Assembly (NCBI RefSeq): GCF_036178845.1
Contig: NZ_CP108070.1
Coordinates: 124,001-188,000, forward strand
Reading direction: 5' to 3'
Length of the DNA stretch: 64,000 nucleotides
Source: Streptomyces sp. NBC_00271
GTDB lineage: Bacteria > Actinomycetota > Actinomycetes > Streptomycetales > Streptomycetaceae
Shown: positions 1 through 9,240 of the stretch, one piece after another
How positions within the stretch are numbered: the first letter of the stretch is position 1
Layout: the number at the start of each line of letters is the position of its first letter
The notes under the pieces: generated by a model
Told to the model about the DNA's origin: nothing
The model's input: only the letters and a program-made list of their open reading frames with translations
Database searches by the model: none
Position numbers and translations under genes: made by a program

Positions 1-178
1 GCCCGGAGCGCTCACCGCCGGCAGGGCCTGAACCATGGGCAGGTGCGCCGCCGCAACGACTGCCGCGCCCTGGACGGTCGCGGCTCCATGTCGGCTGCAT
101 CACCGCCCGAGGTCGGTTACGTTGATAAAGCACCTGGTCACAGGGGGGTAACAAGCCGTAACCCACCCGGGACACTCC

Positions 179-1765
179 ATGACCGGCCTGACCGTCATCC
201 TGCTGCTCGTGGTTCTGGCCACCGCCGTGGCGACCGGTGCCCGACGCTGGAGCTTGCCCGCCCCCTCGCTCCTCGTAGTTGCCGGTCTGGTCGTGGGGCT
301 GATGCCCTGGGTTCCAGAGGTGAGCCTGCCGCCTCACGTGATCAACGTGCTGGTGCTGCCACCGCTGCTCTACGCCGCGGCCGGAGAAATCTCCGTCCGC
401 GACCTGCGCACCGTGTGGCGGCCGGTGACCGGCCTGGTCTTCGGCCTGGTCCTCGCCTCGGCCATCGCCGTCGGGTACGTGGCCCACGCGATCACCCCGC
501 TCACGGCCGCGACCGCGTTCATCCTCGGCTCTGTCCTGGCCAGCACCGACCCCGTGGCCGTGACCGCGCTTGGCCGGCGCCTGTCTCTCCCACCGCGCGT
601 GTTGGCCATGGTGCAGGCGGAAAGCCTGTTCAACGATGCCACCTCACTGGTCCTGTACAAGGTCGCCGTGGCCACCGCGGTGTCCGGCAGCGCCATCAGT
701 GTGCCCGGGACCGTTGAGCAGTTCCTGATCCTTGCAGGCGGAGGAGGCCTCATCGGCGCGGCGGTCGCCGCAGTGGTGGCCCTGATCCGCAGACGGACCG
801 AGGACCCCATGCTGGAGACCGTCATCGCATTGGTCACGCCGTACGCCTCTTACGTCATCGCGGAGCAATCGCACACCTCCGGCGTGACCGCCGTCATCGT
901 GTCCGGGGTCGTCCTCGGCAGCACCGGCCACAAGCTCAGCAACGCCCCCGTCCGCCTCCAGGTCCACGCCGTCTACGACACCGTGACCTTCCTGCTGGAG
1001 AGCGTCGTCTTCGCCCTGATCGGCCTCGAGCTCCCCTCGGCCGTCCGTCATCTCGCGCGCGACGAGCACGGCTGGCCGCTGTGGGTGCCGGTGATCGCCT
1101 TCACTCTGCTGGCGATCCGCCTGCTGTGGATCTTCCCGCTGTCCGCCCTGATCCATCACCGGCACGGGGAGGGCGACAACCGCCTCTCCTGGCGCGTCCC
1201 GGCTGTCCTGTCCTGGGCGGGCACCCGAGGCGTCATGCCGCTGGCAGCCGCGCTCTCCATCCCCCTGGTCACCCACACAGGGGCGCCGCTGCCGCACCGG
1301 GCGCTCATTCTCACGCTCACCACCGGGACCATCGCGCTCACTCTGATCTTCCAGGGTTTCACCCTGGTCCCCGTCGTCCGCCGCTCCGGCATCGCTCTGG
1401 AACCGGAGCGCACCGCCCGTGAGGAGGCCCGGACCCGCCGACACATTGCAAACGCCGCTCTCGAAGAGCTCAAACAGCTTGGCGATCTGGATCAGCTCGC
1501 TGATCTGGGTGCCGCCGCCGAGGCCGCCTTGAAACAGGCCCGTCGTCATCTGGAAGCGCGCATCCACCAGGTTGAAGACGCCCACTACAGCGACCCGGAC
1601 GCCCGTCCTGCCGACGCCTACCGCGAGATACGCCGGACACTCATCGCCATCGAGGCGGCCGAGCTCCAGCGCCTCTACGAAGCGAACAAGATCAGCAACG
1701 CCACCCGGCGCCGGATCCAGCACGAACTCGACCTCGAAGAAGCCAGCCTCCGTGACCGCGGCTGA
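179..1765 (+). CDS. CPA1-family Na+/H+ antiporter
   Basis: A 528-residue multi-spanning membrane protein, expected to exchange Na+ (or K+) for H+ across the cytoplasmic membrane for pH and salt homeostasis. The first ~400 residues are a run of hydrophobic helices. The family motifs are visible: STDPVAV at residues 122-128 and ESLFNDATSLVL at 148-159, the latter carrying the N-D pair expected in the ion-binding core. Residues ~400-528 form a charged, helical cytosolic tail, common in bacterial NhaP/YjcE-like members and probably regulatory. The ATG at 179 begins directly at the first membrane helix; the Shine-Dalgarno is weak. The gene stands alone and is followed at once by a minus-strand IS481-type transposase, so neighbours say nothing about its role. 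Ion specificity cannot be read from sequence. Confidence 0.9.
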   Translation: MTGLTVILLLVVLATAVATGARRWSLPAPSLLVVAGLVVGLMPWVPEVSLPPHVINVLVLPPLLYAAAGEISVRDLRTVWRPVTGLVFGLVLASAIAVGYVAHAITPLTAATAFILGSVLASTDPVAVTALGRRLSLPPRVLAMVQAESLFNDATSLVLYKVAVATAVSGSAISVPGTVEQFLILAGGGGLIGAAVAAVVALIRRRTEDPMLETVIALVTPYASYVIAEQSHTSGVTAVIVSGVVLGSTGHKLSNAPVRLQVHAVYDTVTFLLESVVFALIGLELPSAVRHLARDEHGWPLWVPVIAFTLLAIRLLWIFPLSALIHHRHGEGDNRLSWRVPAVLSWAGTRGVMPLAAALSIPLVTHTGAPLPHRALILTLTTGTIALTLIFQGFTLVPVVRRSGIALEPERTAREEARTRRHIANAALEELKQLGDLDQLADLGAAAEAALKQARRHLEARIHQVEDAHYSDPDARPADAYREIRRTLIAIEAAELQRLYEANKISNATRRRIQHELDLEEASLRDRG

Positions 1766-1784
1766 CTGCCAGTCCCGGTAACCC

Positions 1785-2786
1785 CTAGGTGTACGAGGCC
1801 ACGACGTTGGTGACGCCGTCACGTAGTCGGGCAGCTGGCGGTTGCCCTCCCGCGCCGCTGTGGGGCCGGTGGTAGTTGTAGTGGATGTTCCACATGTCGA
1901 GCGCCTGGCTTCGTTGGTCTTCGGATTGCCAGGTCCTGGCGTAGAGGAACTCCTCGGCAAGGATCCGGTTGTATCGCTCTACCTTGCCGTTGTGGCGGGG
2001 CGTGTATGGAGCGATCCGCTGGTGCCGTGACCCGAGGAGAGCCCGAGTGAAGGCGTCGGCTCGGTAGCAGGAGCCGTTGTCGGTGACGATCCGCTCGATG
2101 CGAGTGATGCCGTGCGCCGCGAACCAGGCTCGCGCTCTGTGCATGAACGCAATGGCGGTGCTGGCCTTCTCATCGCTCAGCGATTCGGTGTAGGCGAGTC
2201 GGCTGTACCCATCGACGGCCGAGTGCAGGTAGGCGTATCCGGCACGCCGGCCCTTCCGCTTCCGACGCTCGGCAGCCTTGGCTTGAGCGCTCCCTCGGCC
2301 ATGGACTCGCCAACCGCCGCCGTCGGGTATCCGCCCGACCTTCTTCACGTCGATGTGGACCATGTGTCCGGGCCGGCGGGCTGTGATCCGCCGTGGCTCG
2401 CGGTTGGATTCTCCGTTCGGGTCGAGGAACCGGCGATGGTTCAGCCCGAGCGTGTGCAGGTACCGCGAGACGGTACGGCGGCTGATCTGCCAGCCGTCTT
2501 CTTGAAGCTCAAAGGCGATTCGGGAGGCGGACCACTTGTTCCTGCGTCGCAGGTCCTCGATCTGCGCAACGACGTCTGCGTTGATTGCGGTCGGCTGGCG
2601 GGACGGAGTCGAGGATCGGTCGAACAATCCGAGGTCCCCGTGTTGGCGATAGCGGTTAACCCACTTTGAGGCGCACGCCCGGGAGATACCCATCTCGGCG
2701 GCGACGTGCGCGATCGGCCGGGTGCGGCAGCGTTCGATCAGGCGACGGCGACCTTCGATGGACAGTGGCGCATTGCGGTGAACCAT
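1785..2786 (-). CDS. IS481-family DDE transposase
   Basis: A 333-residue transposase with an N-terminal helix-turn-helix (residues ~10-60, 'RPIAHVAAEMGISRACASKW') followed by an rve/integrase core. Catalytic residues can be placed: Asp in 'HIDVKK', Asp in 'VTDNGSCY' and Glu in 'NGKVERYNR', followed by the usual 'YNYHRPH' tail. Length is normal for the family and the frame is open, so the protein may be active. The ATG lies only 5 bp beyond the stop codon of the NmrA-like gene upstream. This leaves almost no room for a terminal inverted repeat, and I could not find matching repeats at both ends, so the element may have lost its ends. Confidence 0.9.
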   Translation of the reverse strand: MVHRNAPLSIEGRRRLIERCRTRPIAHVAAEMGISRACASKWVNRYRQHGDLGLFDRSSTPSRQPTAINADVVAQIEDLRRRNKWSASRIAFELQEDGWQISRRTVSRYLHTLGLNHRRFLDPNGESNREPRRITARRPGHMVHIDVKKVGRIPDGGGWRVHGRGSAQAKAAERRKRKGRRAGYAYLHSAVDGYSRLAYTESLSDEKASTAIAFMHRARAWFAAHGITRIERIVTDNGSCYRADAFTRALLGSRHQRIAPYTPRHNGKVERYNRILAEEFLYARTWQSEDQRSQALDMWNIHYNYHRPHSGAGGQPPAARLRDGVTNVVASYT

Positions 2787-2791
2787 CCGCG

Positions 2792-3607
2792 TCAGCTGGC
2801 GTCGGGGCGCATCGCGGCCGCGGTGTCCGTGGCGACGGTGAGCGGGTCGGTGATCGGTCGGCCGAGTAGTTGGGCGAGGTCGGGGCCGGTGGTGCTGAGG
2901 AACCCGTGGCGGACACTGGTCGCGATCGAGGCGAGCATCGGCGGCTGGAACGGCAGTAGCGTGTCGTCAGCGAGGAGTTGGGCCCGGTACTCCCCGAGCC
3001 CAATGGTCCGGTGCGCGACTCCGAGGGATTCGGCGATGCCGACGGCGGTGATCGGTTCGCCGACCAGGTCATAGGTCTTGCCGGCGTGCGCGGTCGGATT
3101 GCCGGCCACGACGGCTGCGGCCGCGGCCAGGTCCGCCCGCGCCACAGCGACGAGCGCTCCGTCGCCGAACGCCGATTCCACACCGTCAGCGGTCCAGGTC
3201 AGGAGCGCCCCGAAGAGTTCGGCGTAGAGCCCGTTGCGCAGGACCGTCCACCCAAGTCCACTGGACTTGATCAGATGCTCGGTGGCCCGATGGGCGAGGG
3301 CGAAGCCAAGGTGGTCACCGTCGCCAGCCAGGCTGGTGTACACCACGTGGCTCACGCCATTGCGCACCGCAGCGTCTACAGCTGCCTGGTGCCGGGTGAT
3401 GACCTGATCGTCCTCGGCGTACCCCGCCGAGACGAGGACCAGCGTAGAAACGCCGGTGAGGTCGAGGCTCGCGGGGTCGTCGAAGTCGAGTCGCCGCTGC
3501 CCTTCTGCGGGCGATCGAGTGCCGCCCAGGGCGGGCACGTGGCGCTCAGCCAACTCCTGGAGCGTGAGAGAGGCGAGCTGTCCGTTCGCGCCGGTCACCA
3601 TGATCAT
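2792..3607 (-). CDS. NmrA/QorB-like NAD(P)-binding oxidoreductase
   Basis: A 271-residue atypical short-chain dehydrogenase of the NmrA/QorB type, probably a cytosolic NAD(P)H-dependent quinone or carbonyl reductase, or a redox sensor. The dinucleotide-binding motif 'VTGANGQLA' is at the extreme N-terminus, followed by 'STLVLVSAG' and the conserved 'VVYTSLAGD' strand and 'GLGWTVLRNGLYAE' segment of the family. The ATG at 3607 has a GGAG 11 nt upstream; an in-frame ATG at 3601 is too far from it. It is divergent from the HxlR gene at 3695, the classical arrangement in which an HxlR repressor controls a stress-inducible NmrA-like enzyme. Substrate unknown. Confidence 0.85.
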   Translation of the reverse strand: MIMVTGANGQLASLTLQELAERHVPALGGTRSPAEGQRRLDFDDPASLDLTGVSTLVLVSAGYAEDDQVITRHQAAVDAAVRNGVSHVVYTSLAGDGDHLGFALAHRATEHLIKSSGLGWTVLRNGLYAELFGALLTWTADGVESAFGDGALVAVARADLAAAAAVVAGNPTAHAGKTYDLVGEPITAVGIAESLGVAHRTIGLGEYRAQLLADDTLLPFQPPMLASIATSVRHGFLSTTGPDLAQLLGRPITDPLTVATDTAAAMRPDAS

Positions 3608-3623
3608 TGTGGTTCTGTCTCCT

Positions 3624-3650
3624 ACCGTGGTTCTCTTCAGTAACTACGGT
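3624..3650. promoter_or_regulatory. Inverted repeat, probable HxlR operator
   Basis: ACCGTGGTT (3624-3632) and AACTACGGT (3642-3650) form an inverted repeat with one mismatch in nine, centred in the 87-bp gap between the divergent oxidoreductase and HxlR genes. A dimeric winged-helix repressor would bind such a site. That HxlR is the binder is inference from position. Confidence 0.5.
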
Positions 3651-3694
3651 GAGATCTTCAACCGGCCCAGGTCGACCCACAAGGAGGCAGTTTC

Positions 3695-4117
3695 GTGTCA
3701 GTGACGCACACCGAGGTAACCGCTGAACCCGCTGAACTCGAACCCTGCGGACAGCAGGACCACCCCGACTGCGGGATCCGCGACGTCCTCGACCGGGTCG
3801 GTGACAAGTGGTCGGTCCTCGTCATCGTCGAGCTCGCCAACGGCCCGCGACGCTTCCGGCAACTTCAGCGCGCCATCGATGGGATCTCCCAACGCATGCT
3901 GACCCTTACGGTGCGCCGACTGGAGCGAGACGGCCTGGTCCTTCGGACCGTGTATCCGACCGTGCCGGCCCAGGTCGACTACCGGCTCACCGAGACGGGC
4001 GCGAGCCTGACACACCTCGTCAAGGCACTTGCCGACTGGTCACTCGAACACCGGGCCCGCATCGCCCGCGCCCGTGAGACCTACGACAGCGAGCACCCCG
4101 ACAACGAGATCCGCTGA
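3695..4117 (+). CDS. HxlR-family transcriptional regulator
   Basis: A 140-residue winged-helix protein. The family core is clear: 'CGIRDVLDRVGDKWSVLVIVELANGPRRFRQLQRAIDGISQRMLTLTVRRLERDGLVLRTVYPTVPAQVDYRLTE' split here as helix, wing and dimer segments across residues ~28-115. A Cys pair near residues 21-28 ('EPCGQQ', 'DCGI') matches the redox- or aldehyde-sensing cysteines of the family, although ligand is unknown. It is divergent from the NmrA-like gene at 2792-3607 and probably represses both genes from the shared inverted repeat. An IS982-like element begins 36 bp beyond its stop codon. A second HxlR/NmrA pair of the same layout is at 29.3-30.7 kb. Confidence 0.9.
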   Translation: MSVTHTEVTAEPAELEPCGQQDHPDCGIRDVLDRVGDKWSVLVIVELANGPRRFRQLQRAIDGISQRMLTLTVRRLERDGLVLRTVYPTVPAQVDYRLTETGASLTHLVKALADWSLEHRARIARARETYDSEHPDNEIR

Positions 4118-4233
4118 TCAGCGAAACGTCATCAACCTCCTGACCCGCAACACCTAGACGAGCAAGTCCTATGTGCTCAGTGATCAAATGCGATGAGGGA
4201 GCGCATGATGGGTGCTCCGGCCTTGTGGTTGTG

Positions 4234-5070
4234 TCAGATCGTGGCGGCCATGGCGAGGATGCGCTGGGCGACGCGGACGGCAACACCCTCGTGAGTGCGG
4301 CCGCCGTGCTGTTCCAGGCCCAACTGTCCCTTGAGCGTGTCGTTCACAGACTCGATCAGCTGGCGTACGGACTTGAGCAGTCTCTCGCCCTTGCGCTTCT
4401 TCTCCCGCTTGAACGACGGCCTCAGCAGCTCGATGCCCCGCATCGCGAGATCGTTCTCGAACTCCTTGGAGGCGAAGCCCTTGTCGGAGATCAGGAGGAG
4501 TCCGGGCCTGTCTGTGACCAGGTCGGCCTCGACGTCAAGCATGGACTGCAGTACTTCACGCTCATCCATCTTCGGGTTCGCAAGGGCCCACAGGATTGGC
4601 ATGCCAACCGGCGTGCAAACCAGGTACAGGCGTAGGCCCCAGAAGAACCGGGAGTGGGACGCGCAATACCCATATCCGGCCCAGCCCACCATCTCTGAAC
4701 GTATCGCTGTCGGCCGGGACATCCCACACGGCACTGGTGTCGAGTCGACGATCCAGTGGTTGTCGAACCAGAAGTCCGTGTCCACGGCGAGCATCCGTAT
4801 CGCCTTCTTCACCAGTGGCAATGCCGCCTTGAGGCGCTTGTTGTACCCGGACTGCTGCGGCAGGTACGGGAACATCGCGGCCAAGTGCGTGTGCGCGTAC
4901 CGCAACCAGCGCGTCTCGGAATGGAAGCCGAGCAGCGCCTGCGCGACCGCGAGGGTGACCAGCTCGGCATCGGTCAGCTGCGGCGGCCTACCCATCCAAC
5001 GGCTGGCTTCCAGCTCATCATCGACCTTCACGTACAGCGCGGTCAGCAGAGTGTCCAGGTCATTCGTCAC
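4234..5070 (-). CDS. IS982-like transposase, C-terminally truncated by a stop
   Basis: DDE transposase of the IS982 type that begins at a GTG (5070, 'VTNDLDTLL'), the same start as in copy 2. Recognisable blocks are 'PPQLTDAELVTLAVAQALLG' (N-terminal), 'HWIVDSTPVPCG' and 'LLLISDKGFASKEF' (catalytic aspartates) and 'VRQLIESVNDTLKGQLGLEQHGG' near the end. The reading frame stops at ATC-TGA; copy 2 has ATC-TGG here and continues for another 22 residues. The present stop is therefore probably a Trp-to-stop mutation in the C-terminal helix. Activity is doubtful. Confidence 0.85.
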   Translation of the reverse strand: MTNDLDTLLTALYVKVDDELEASRWMGRPPQLTDAELVTLAVAQALLGFHSETRWLRYAHTHLAAMFPYLPQQSGYNKRLKAALPLVKKAIRMLAVDTDFWFDNHWIVDSTPVPCGMSRPTAIRSEMVGWAGYGYCASHSRFFWGLRLYLVCTPVGMPILWALANPKMDEREVLQSMLDVEADLVTDRPGLLLISDKGFASKEFENDLAMRGIELLRPSFKREKKRKGERLLKSVRQLIESVNDTLKGQLGLEQHGGRTHEGVAVRVAQRILAMAATI

Positions 5071-5137
5071 GCAACGATCTTGGACACCCTCTGTGTGTTC
5101 CCGAACGCACCGCCAACCTGATACGGCTGGGGCGGAC

Positions 5138-5518
5138 TCAATGCCTGACCAGCCACAACACCCGGTCCCACGACAGAAGGTGGTACACGACCAGCACACC
5201 GGCGAGCATCACGGCGAGAGTGCGGGATCCCGCCGCGTACAACGCCGCCGCACCGCCGAAGAACACAGCCAGCTCCAGCAGGAACCGCAGCGGACCAGGT
5301 GTCGCAATCACCGTCCCCCCGGACCGGGATGCATCGTCTGGGGTGGCGAAGACTCCCCACAGCACGGCCACGATCAGGGGAACGGCAACCACGCAGACAT
5401 ACCGCAGGGAACCAGGCACGACAGCCCATGCCCAGAGCCCGAAGCACCCCAGAGCCACCAGCTCCAACACGAACCTCACACCGAGAGACAACGGGTGAAA
5501 GCCATACCCGGACGACAT
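5138..5518 (-). CDS. YrdB/DUF2568-family small membrane protein (IS passenger, copy 1)
   Basis: A 126-residue integral membrane protein with about four hydrophobic helices. It has the DUF2568 pattern: 'LELVALGCFGLWAWA', 'VAVLWGVFATPDDASRSGG', 'PGPLRFLLELAVFFGGAAALYAAG'. Family function is not established; members are typically short, lone inner-membrane proteins. It lies inside the inverted repeats of the IS982-like element, directly upstream of and co-oriented with the transposase, and the same gene occupies the same place in copy 2 (22381-22761) with roughly 90% identical residues by eye. Both passenger copies are intact while both transposases are damaged. Confidence 0.85.
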   Translation of the reverse strand: MSSGYGFHPLSLGVRFVLELVALGCFGLWAWAVVPGSLRYVCVVAVPLIVAVLWGVFATPDDASRSGGTVIATPGPLRFLLELAVFFGGAAALYAAGSRTLAVMLAGVLVVYHLLSWDRVLWLVRH

Positions 5519-5725
5519 ACGCGCAGTTCCCTCCGTCGTAGTCCCTCCAGGATCACAGACCGCCGCACGGGAAGTTCAAGAACCACCAGATCAGACATCG
5601 GACTTATTCGTCTAGGTGACCCGGCATCGCGGGCCTGCTCTGCCTCGCCAGGCGCCGGGCCGATGTCCTCTTCGCGATGCTCCGCGACGGGACCTTCTAC
5701 GAGCCGCCACCACGGGCGGTGGAGC

Positions 5726-6136
5726 CTAGGAGGAAGTCGCGTCTCCGGCAGGCAAGTGAGCAGCCACGTCATAGTTGGCGATGCGTACCGCCAACACCCG
5801 CGGGCTCATGCCATGGCCGTTGTCTCGGTCAGGGTCGGCACCGGCCTCCAGCAGCAGCCGGATCGTCGCGCCCTCGCCCTGTGAACAGAACACCGCCCTC
5901 CACAACGGCGTATTGCCATGACGATCCGCGGTATCAACCGCCGCACCCGCGGCCAGGAGAACCTCGACAACCGATGGGGCTTGAGCCTGAGCCGCGAAAT
6001 GCAGCGGCGTCCAGCCCGCATCGTCGACTGCCTCCGCGGCGGCACCTCCGGCCAAGAGCACCCTCAGGCCATCCGCGTCCCCATCGGCAGCCGCATAGTG
6101 CACCGCCGTCCGCCCCAACCGATCCCGATCCGTCAT
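5726..6136 (-). CDS. Ankyrin-repeat protein
   Basis: A 136-residue soluble protein built almost entirely of ankyrin repeats: 'LGRTAVHYAAADGDADGLRVLL', 'AGWTPLHFAAQAQAPSVVEVLL', 'HGNTPLWRAVFCSQGEGATIRLLL' and a last half repeat 'HGMSPRVLAVRIANYDVAAHL'. Such proteins mediate protein-protein contacts; the partner is unknown. The start ATG at 6136 ('MTDRDRLG') puts the first repeat at residue 7; an in-frame ATG at 6145 is possible. It stands alone beyond the IS982-like element. Confidence 0.8.
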   Translation of the reverse strand: MTDRDRLGRTAVHYAAADGDADGLRVLLAGGAAAEAVDDAGWTPLHFAAQAQAPSVVEVLLAAGAAVDTADRHGNTPLWRAVFCSQGEGATIRLLLEAGADPDRDNGHGMSPRVLAVRIANYDVAAHLPAGDATSS

Positions 6137-6197
6137 GCCGACCATCCTCACCCGGCTTGACCAAACAGATAGGGGCACCCCCCAATCGGCGCCTCCA

Positions 6198-6322
6198 CCT
6201 GGACACCCAAGGAGCGCGAGGCCTACGCCAACGACCTGGACGACCTGGACGACCCGCGCGCGCTCATCGCGGTCTCCGCTGCCTCCAGCCGCCAGCCCAT
6301 CACCATCACCCTCGCCCGCTGA
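6198..6322 (+). pseudogene. HNH (DUF1524-like) endonuclease remnant
   Basis: One reading frame encodes 'TWTPKEREAYANDL' ... 'PRALIAVSAASSRQ' and then a stop. This matches the C-terminal half of secreted HNH nucleases with the DUF1524 core ('REAYANDL.DPRALVAV.D..N.SKGD'). The 'N-SKGD' that should follow is lost, and the histidine-bearing core upstream is absent, so only a ~42-codon scrap remains. Confidence 0.55.
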
Positions 6323-6435
6323 ACACACAAGGCCAGGCCCGCCACTACGGGGAAATCGGTGGGCCCGGATTCCGCATCCAGCCTTCTGCTGGCGAGTCGC
6401 AGACTGCCTGGCCTGCCCGACGGCCCCAAGACGTC

Positions 6436-7818
6436 CTAGGTCATTTTCGGTATCGCCGGCACGCACAGCCACGCGAGGCCTGCGGCGGCCAGGTAGGCGA
6501 GCGCGCCGATGGCCATGCTGGTGCGCAGCCCGGTGTTGTAGTCGGTGGCTGTGGCGAGCAGGCTGCCGCCGAGCGCGACGCCGGTGGCGCTGCCGATCTG
6601 GCGGGTGGTGTTGAACAGGGCGGAGGCGGCGCCTGAGTACGCCGAAGGCGCGGCACCCATCACGGTGGCGGTTGAACCGGTGAGGGCGAAGGAGGTACCG
6701 AATCCCGCGGCCATCATCGGGGCCAGCAGCAGCGGGTAGGCGGGGTCGGCTCCCGCCGCGGCCCAGCCGGCCAGCCCCAGGGCAGCCAGGAGCATGCCGG
6801 AGATCACCAGTGGACGGTCGCCGGTGCGGCGGGTCAGCCGCCCGGACAGGACGGAGGCGAACATGGTCATCGCCACCGTCGGGAACAGCGCCAGCCCGGT
6901 GCCGAGGGCGCTGAAGCCGCGCTGGTGCTGGAATTCCAGACTGGCGGTGAACAGCATGCCGTAGAAGCCGAAGTTGAACAGCAGGCCGATGACGGCTCCA
7001 CCGCTCATCGTACGAGAGCACAGCAGGCTCGGCGGAAGGACAGGAGAGCGGGCCAGCCGCTCGCGCACCGCGAACGCCGCGGCGGCCAGCACGGCCAGGC
7101 CCACCCCAGCGAGAACAGCCGGATCGGACCAGCCCCGCCGCCCGGCCTCGTTGAGCGCCGCGGTCAGCAGCGCCACCGCCGCCACCACCGCGCACTGCGC
7201 CGGCCAGTCCAGGGCCCGGGCGGCGCGCCGGGGCGAGCGTGCCACATGCCGCAGCGTCAGCACCAGGCAGGCCACACCGACGGGCAGGTTGATGAGGAAC
7301 ACCCAGCGCCAGCCCATCGTGGAGACGAGCAGCCCACCCAGCAGCGGACCAGCAGCGGCCGCGATGCCCGCCATCGAACCCCACAGTCCGAAAGCCCGCG
7401 AGCGTGCGGCCGGCGCCGAGTAGGCCTGCTGGAGCAGGGCCAGGGAACCGGGCACGATCAGAGCCGCACCGAGCCCCTCCACCAACCGGGCCGCAACCAG
7501 GGACGGGGCGCCCGGCGCGAGCGCGCACGCGGCCGAGGACAGAGTGAACACCGCCACGCCCGTGCAGAAGACCCGACGGTTGCCCAGCCGGTCACCGAGC
7601 GCGCCACCGGTCAGCAGGAACCCGGCGAAGACCAGGGTGTACCCATCGGTGATCCACTGGATGCCGGTGAGCGAGGCCGACAGTTCGCGGCCGATCACCG
7701 GCACGGCGACGTTGATGGCCGTCACATCCAGGATCACCATGAAATACCCGGCGCACACCGCCAGCAGCGGTGCCCAGAACCGTCGCTCGGACTCCGGGGC
7801 CGGCTCGGGAGAGGGCAT
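6436..7818 (-). CDS. DHA2-type MFS drug exporter
   Basis: About 460 residues and 12-14 membrane helices: a proton-coupled exporter of the 14-TMS DHA2 class, typically exporting drugs or secondary metabolites. Motif C-type glycines ('GSMAGIAAAAGPLLGGLL'), motif A ('GALGDRLGNRRVF') and the N-terminal 'VILDVTAINVAVPVIGREL', with the aspartate found in DHA2 helix 1, are visible. The start at 7818 ('MPSPEPAPESERRFW') puts the first helix ~15 residues in; the frame stays open upstream into transposase-derived DNA, which is not expected to be translated. No adjacent regulator is visible; the upstream DNA is a broken transposase, so the native promoter may have been replaced. Confidence 0.85.
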   Translation of the reverse strand: MPSPEPAPESERRFWAPLLAVCAGYFMVILDVTAINVAVPVIGRELSASLTGIQWITDGYTLVFAGFLLTGGALGDRLGNRRVFCTGVAVFTLSSAACALAPGAPSLVAARLVEGLGAALIVPGSLALLQQAYSAPAARSRAFGLWGSMAGIAAAAGPLLGGLLVSTMGWRWVFLINLPVGVACLVLTLRHVARSPRRAARALDWPAQCAVVAAVALLTAALNEAGRRGWSDPAVLAGVGLAVLAAAAFAVRERLARSPVLPPSLLCSRTMSGGAVIGLLFNFGFYGMLFTASLEFQHQRGFSALGTGLALFPTVAMTMFASVLSGRLTRRTGDRPLVISGMLLAALGLAGWAAAGADPAYPLLLAPMMAAGFGTSFALTGSTATVMGAAPSAYSGAASALFNTTRQIGSATGVALGGSLLATATDYNTGLRTSMAIGALAYLAAAGLAWLCVPAIPKMT

Positions 7819-7945
7819 CGACTCACCACCGCCGGCCGACTCCGCGAACGCCACGGCCCAACTCCGTCCCATCCGCCGAGACACGACATCAAAAGCCACA
7901 ATAAGGGACATATGCGGGACTGCGAGATCACCCGGTGGCAGCTCA

Positions 7946-8858
7946 ACCTCTCGAACCCGCGTAGCGCGTGGAGCAGGTGGTGTTGGTTCCGGATCAGGGT
8001 GCGGTCCAACAGCTCGCGCCGGCAGGTCGGCACCCACCGTTCCATGATCGAGTTCATGCGAGGCATCCGTACTCCGCTGAGTACTACCTCGATCCCCGCA
8101 TCGTTGAGGACGGCGTCGAACAGGCCGGGAAACTTCCCGTCCCGGTCCCGGATCAGCAACCTGGCCCGGCAGCCGGCGTCTTCGAGGTTCATGACAAGGT
8201 TCTTCGCGGCTTGCGTCACCCACCTGGCGGTGGGGTGCGCGGTGGCGCCGAGGATCCGGATCCGGTGGCTGGCGTGCTCGATCACCGCGAACACATACAT
8301 GCGCGCCCCGGGCAAGGTGACCGTTTCCAGGAAGTCACACGCCAGCAGGGCGTCGGCCTGGGAGCGCCGGAAGTCCGCCCCCGTGCTCGTAGCACGCTCG
8401 GGTGCCGGATCGATCCCGGCTTCCTGGAGGATCTCCCAGACGGTGGAGGCTGCCACCCCGACGCCCAGAACGAGGAGTTCGCCGTGGATACGGCGATATC
8501 CCCAGTTGGAGTTCTCGCGGGCGAGCCGCAGCACCAGCAGCCGGACGGAGCGCACGGTCCGCGGCCTCCCCGGCCGCTTGGGCCGGGAGCGCGCAGCGTG
8601 GCGGCGCGCGACCAGATCACGGTGCCGGCGCAGCACCGTGTCCGGACGCACCACCAGCCGAATCCTGCGCAGCACCTCCGAGGGCAGGCCGTGCAGCAAC
8701 GCTGCCAGGAACGCGCGATCGCCTGGAGAGAACCGGATCCTCTCGCCACCGAGTTGGCGCTCCAGCACCGTGATCTGATGGCGCAGGGCGAGGATCTCTG
8801 TGTGCTTGTCCCGATCGCTCATGGGCAGCAGGCGCAGCACGGCGAACGCTTTCGCCAC
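7946..8858 (-). pseudogene. Integrase-core transposase, 3' end lost
   Basis: Codes for ~304 residues of an integrase-core transposase with 'ILALRHQITVLERQL' at the N-terminus, then 'NSNWGYRRIHGELLVLG', catalytic Asp in 'LLACDFLETV', Asp in 'LIRDRDGKF' and Glu in 'NSIMERWV'. Homology stops abruptly after 'HHLLHALRGFE', before the 'YN.HRPH' segment expected next; beyond it the frame runs into unrelated DNA in front of the exporter gene. The element has therefore been cut at about 7946. Confidence 0.8.
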
Positions 8859-9240
8859 GGTCAGGCAAGCCAGTCACAGCAGCACGACCGGCGATCATGC
8901 CGGGGTGATCGCAGGCCGCGCGAGAGTACCAATCCGAGCATCCGCGCACGCGGCCTTCCAGCGTCTCGCACACCGACTTCCACCTGAGCGGATGAGGTTT
9001 TCGGCAAGGGCAGCGTCGGCCGCGGGAGAGCCGAGCGGTGATGTCGGACGACATCCCCGATGCGCAGGTCGCGGCGCAGGCGGCGCCTGATCCCGGCGGC
9101 TCCCGGCGCGCGCTTGGCGTCGGCGCCCCGGGTCCCGGGTGCCCGTTCCTGCGGGTCGGGCCGGGCGCCCGCCGCCTCGGCCGTCGTCGCCCTGCTCGTG
9201 GCATTCGACCCCTCCGACGTGCTGTGATGAGCCTCACCGT
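8859..9240. other. No gene recognised
   Basis: Between the truncated transposase and the operator-bearing promoter of secreted protein A. The left part is probably the 5' end of the transposase element. The open frames here are high-GC shadows. The last ~20 bp (near 9222-9240) match the promoter of secreted protein B at 35346-35370. Confidence 0.5.

Larger units (their letters stand above)
4154..5615 (-). mobile_element. IS982-like element with YrdB passenger, copy 1
   Basis: About 1.46 kb bounded by terminal inverted repeats: CTAGACGAGCAAGTCC at 4154-4169 and the complement of CTAGACGAATAAGTCC ending at 5615. It carries a minus-strand transposase and, upstream of it on the same strand, a 126-codon YrdB/DUF2568 membrane protein gene. 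A second copy with the same ends and gene order lies at 22299-23737 in the opposite orientation. The outer CTAG is palindromic, so whether it belongs to the repeat or to a target duplication cannot be decided. Confidence 0.85.

Noticed and set aside
644..1960. Long ORF antisense to the Na+/H+ antiporter
   Set aside because: High-GC shadow; low-complexity Asp/Gly/Arg composition and a clear real gene on the other strand.
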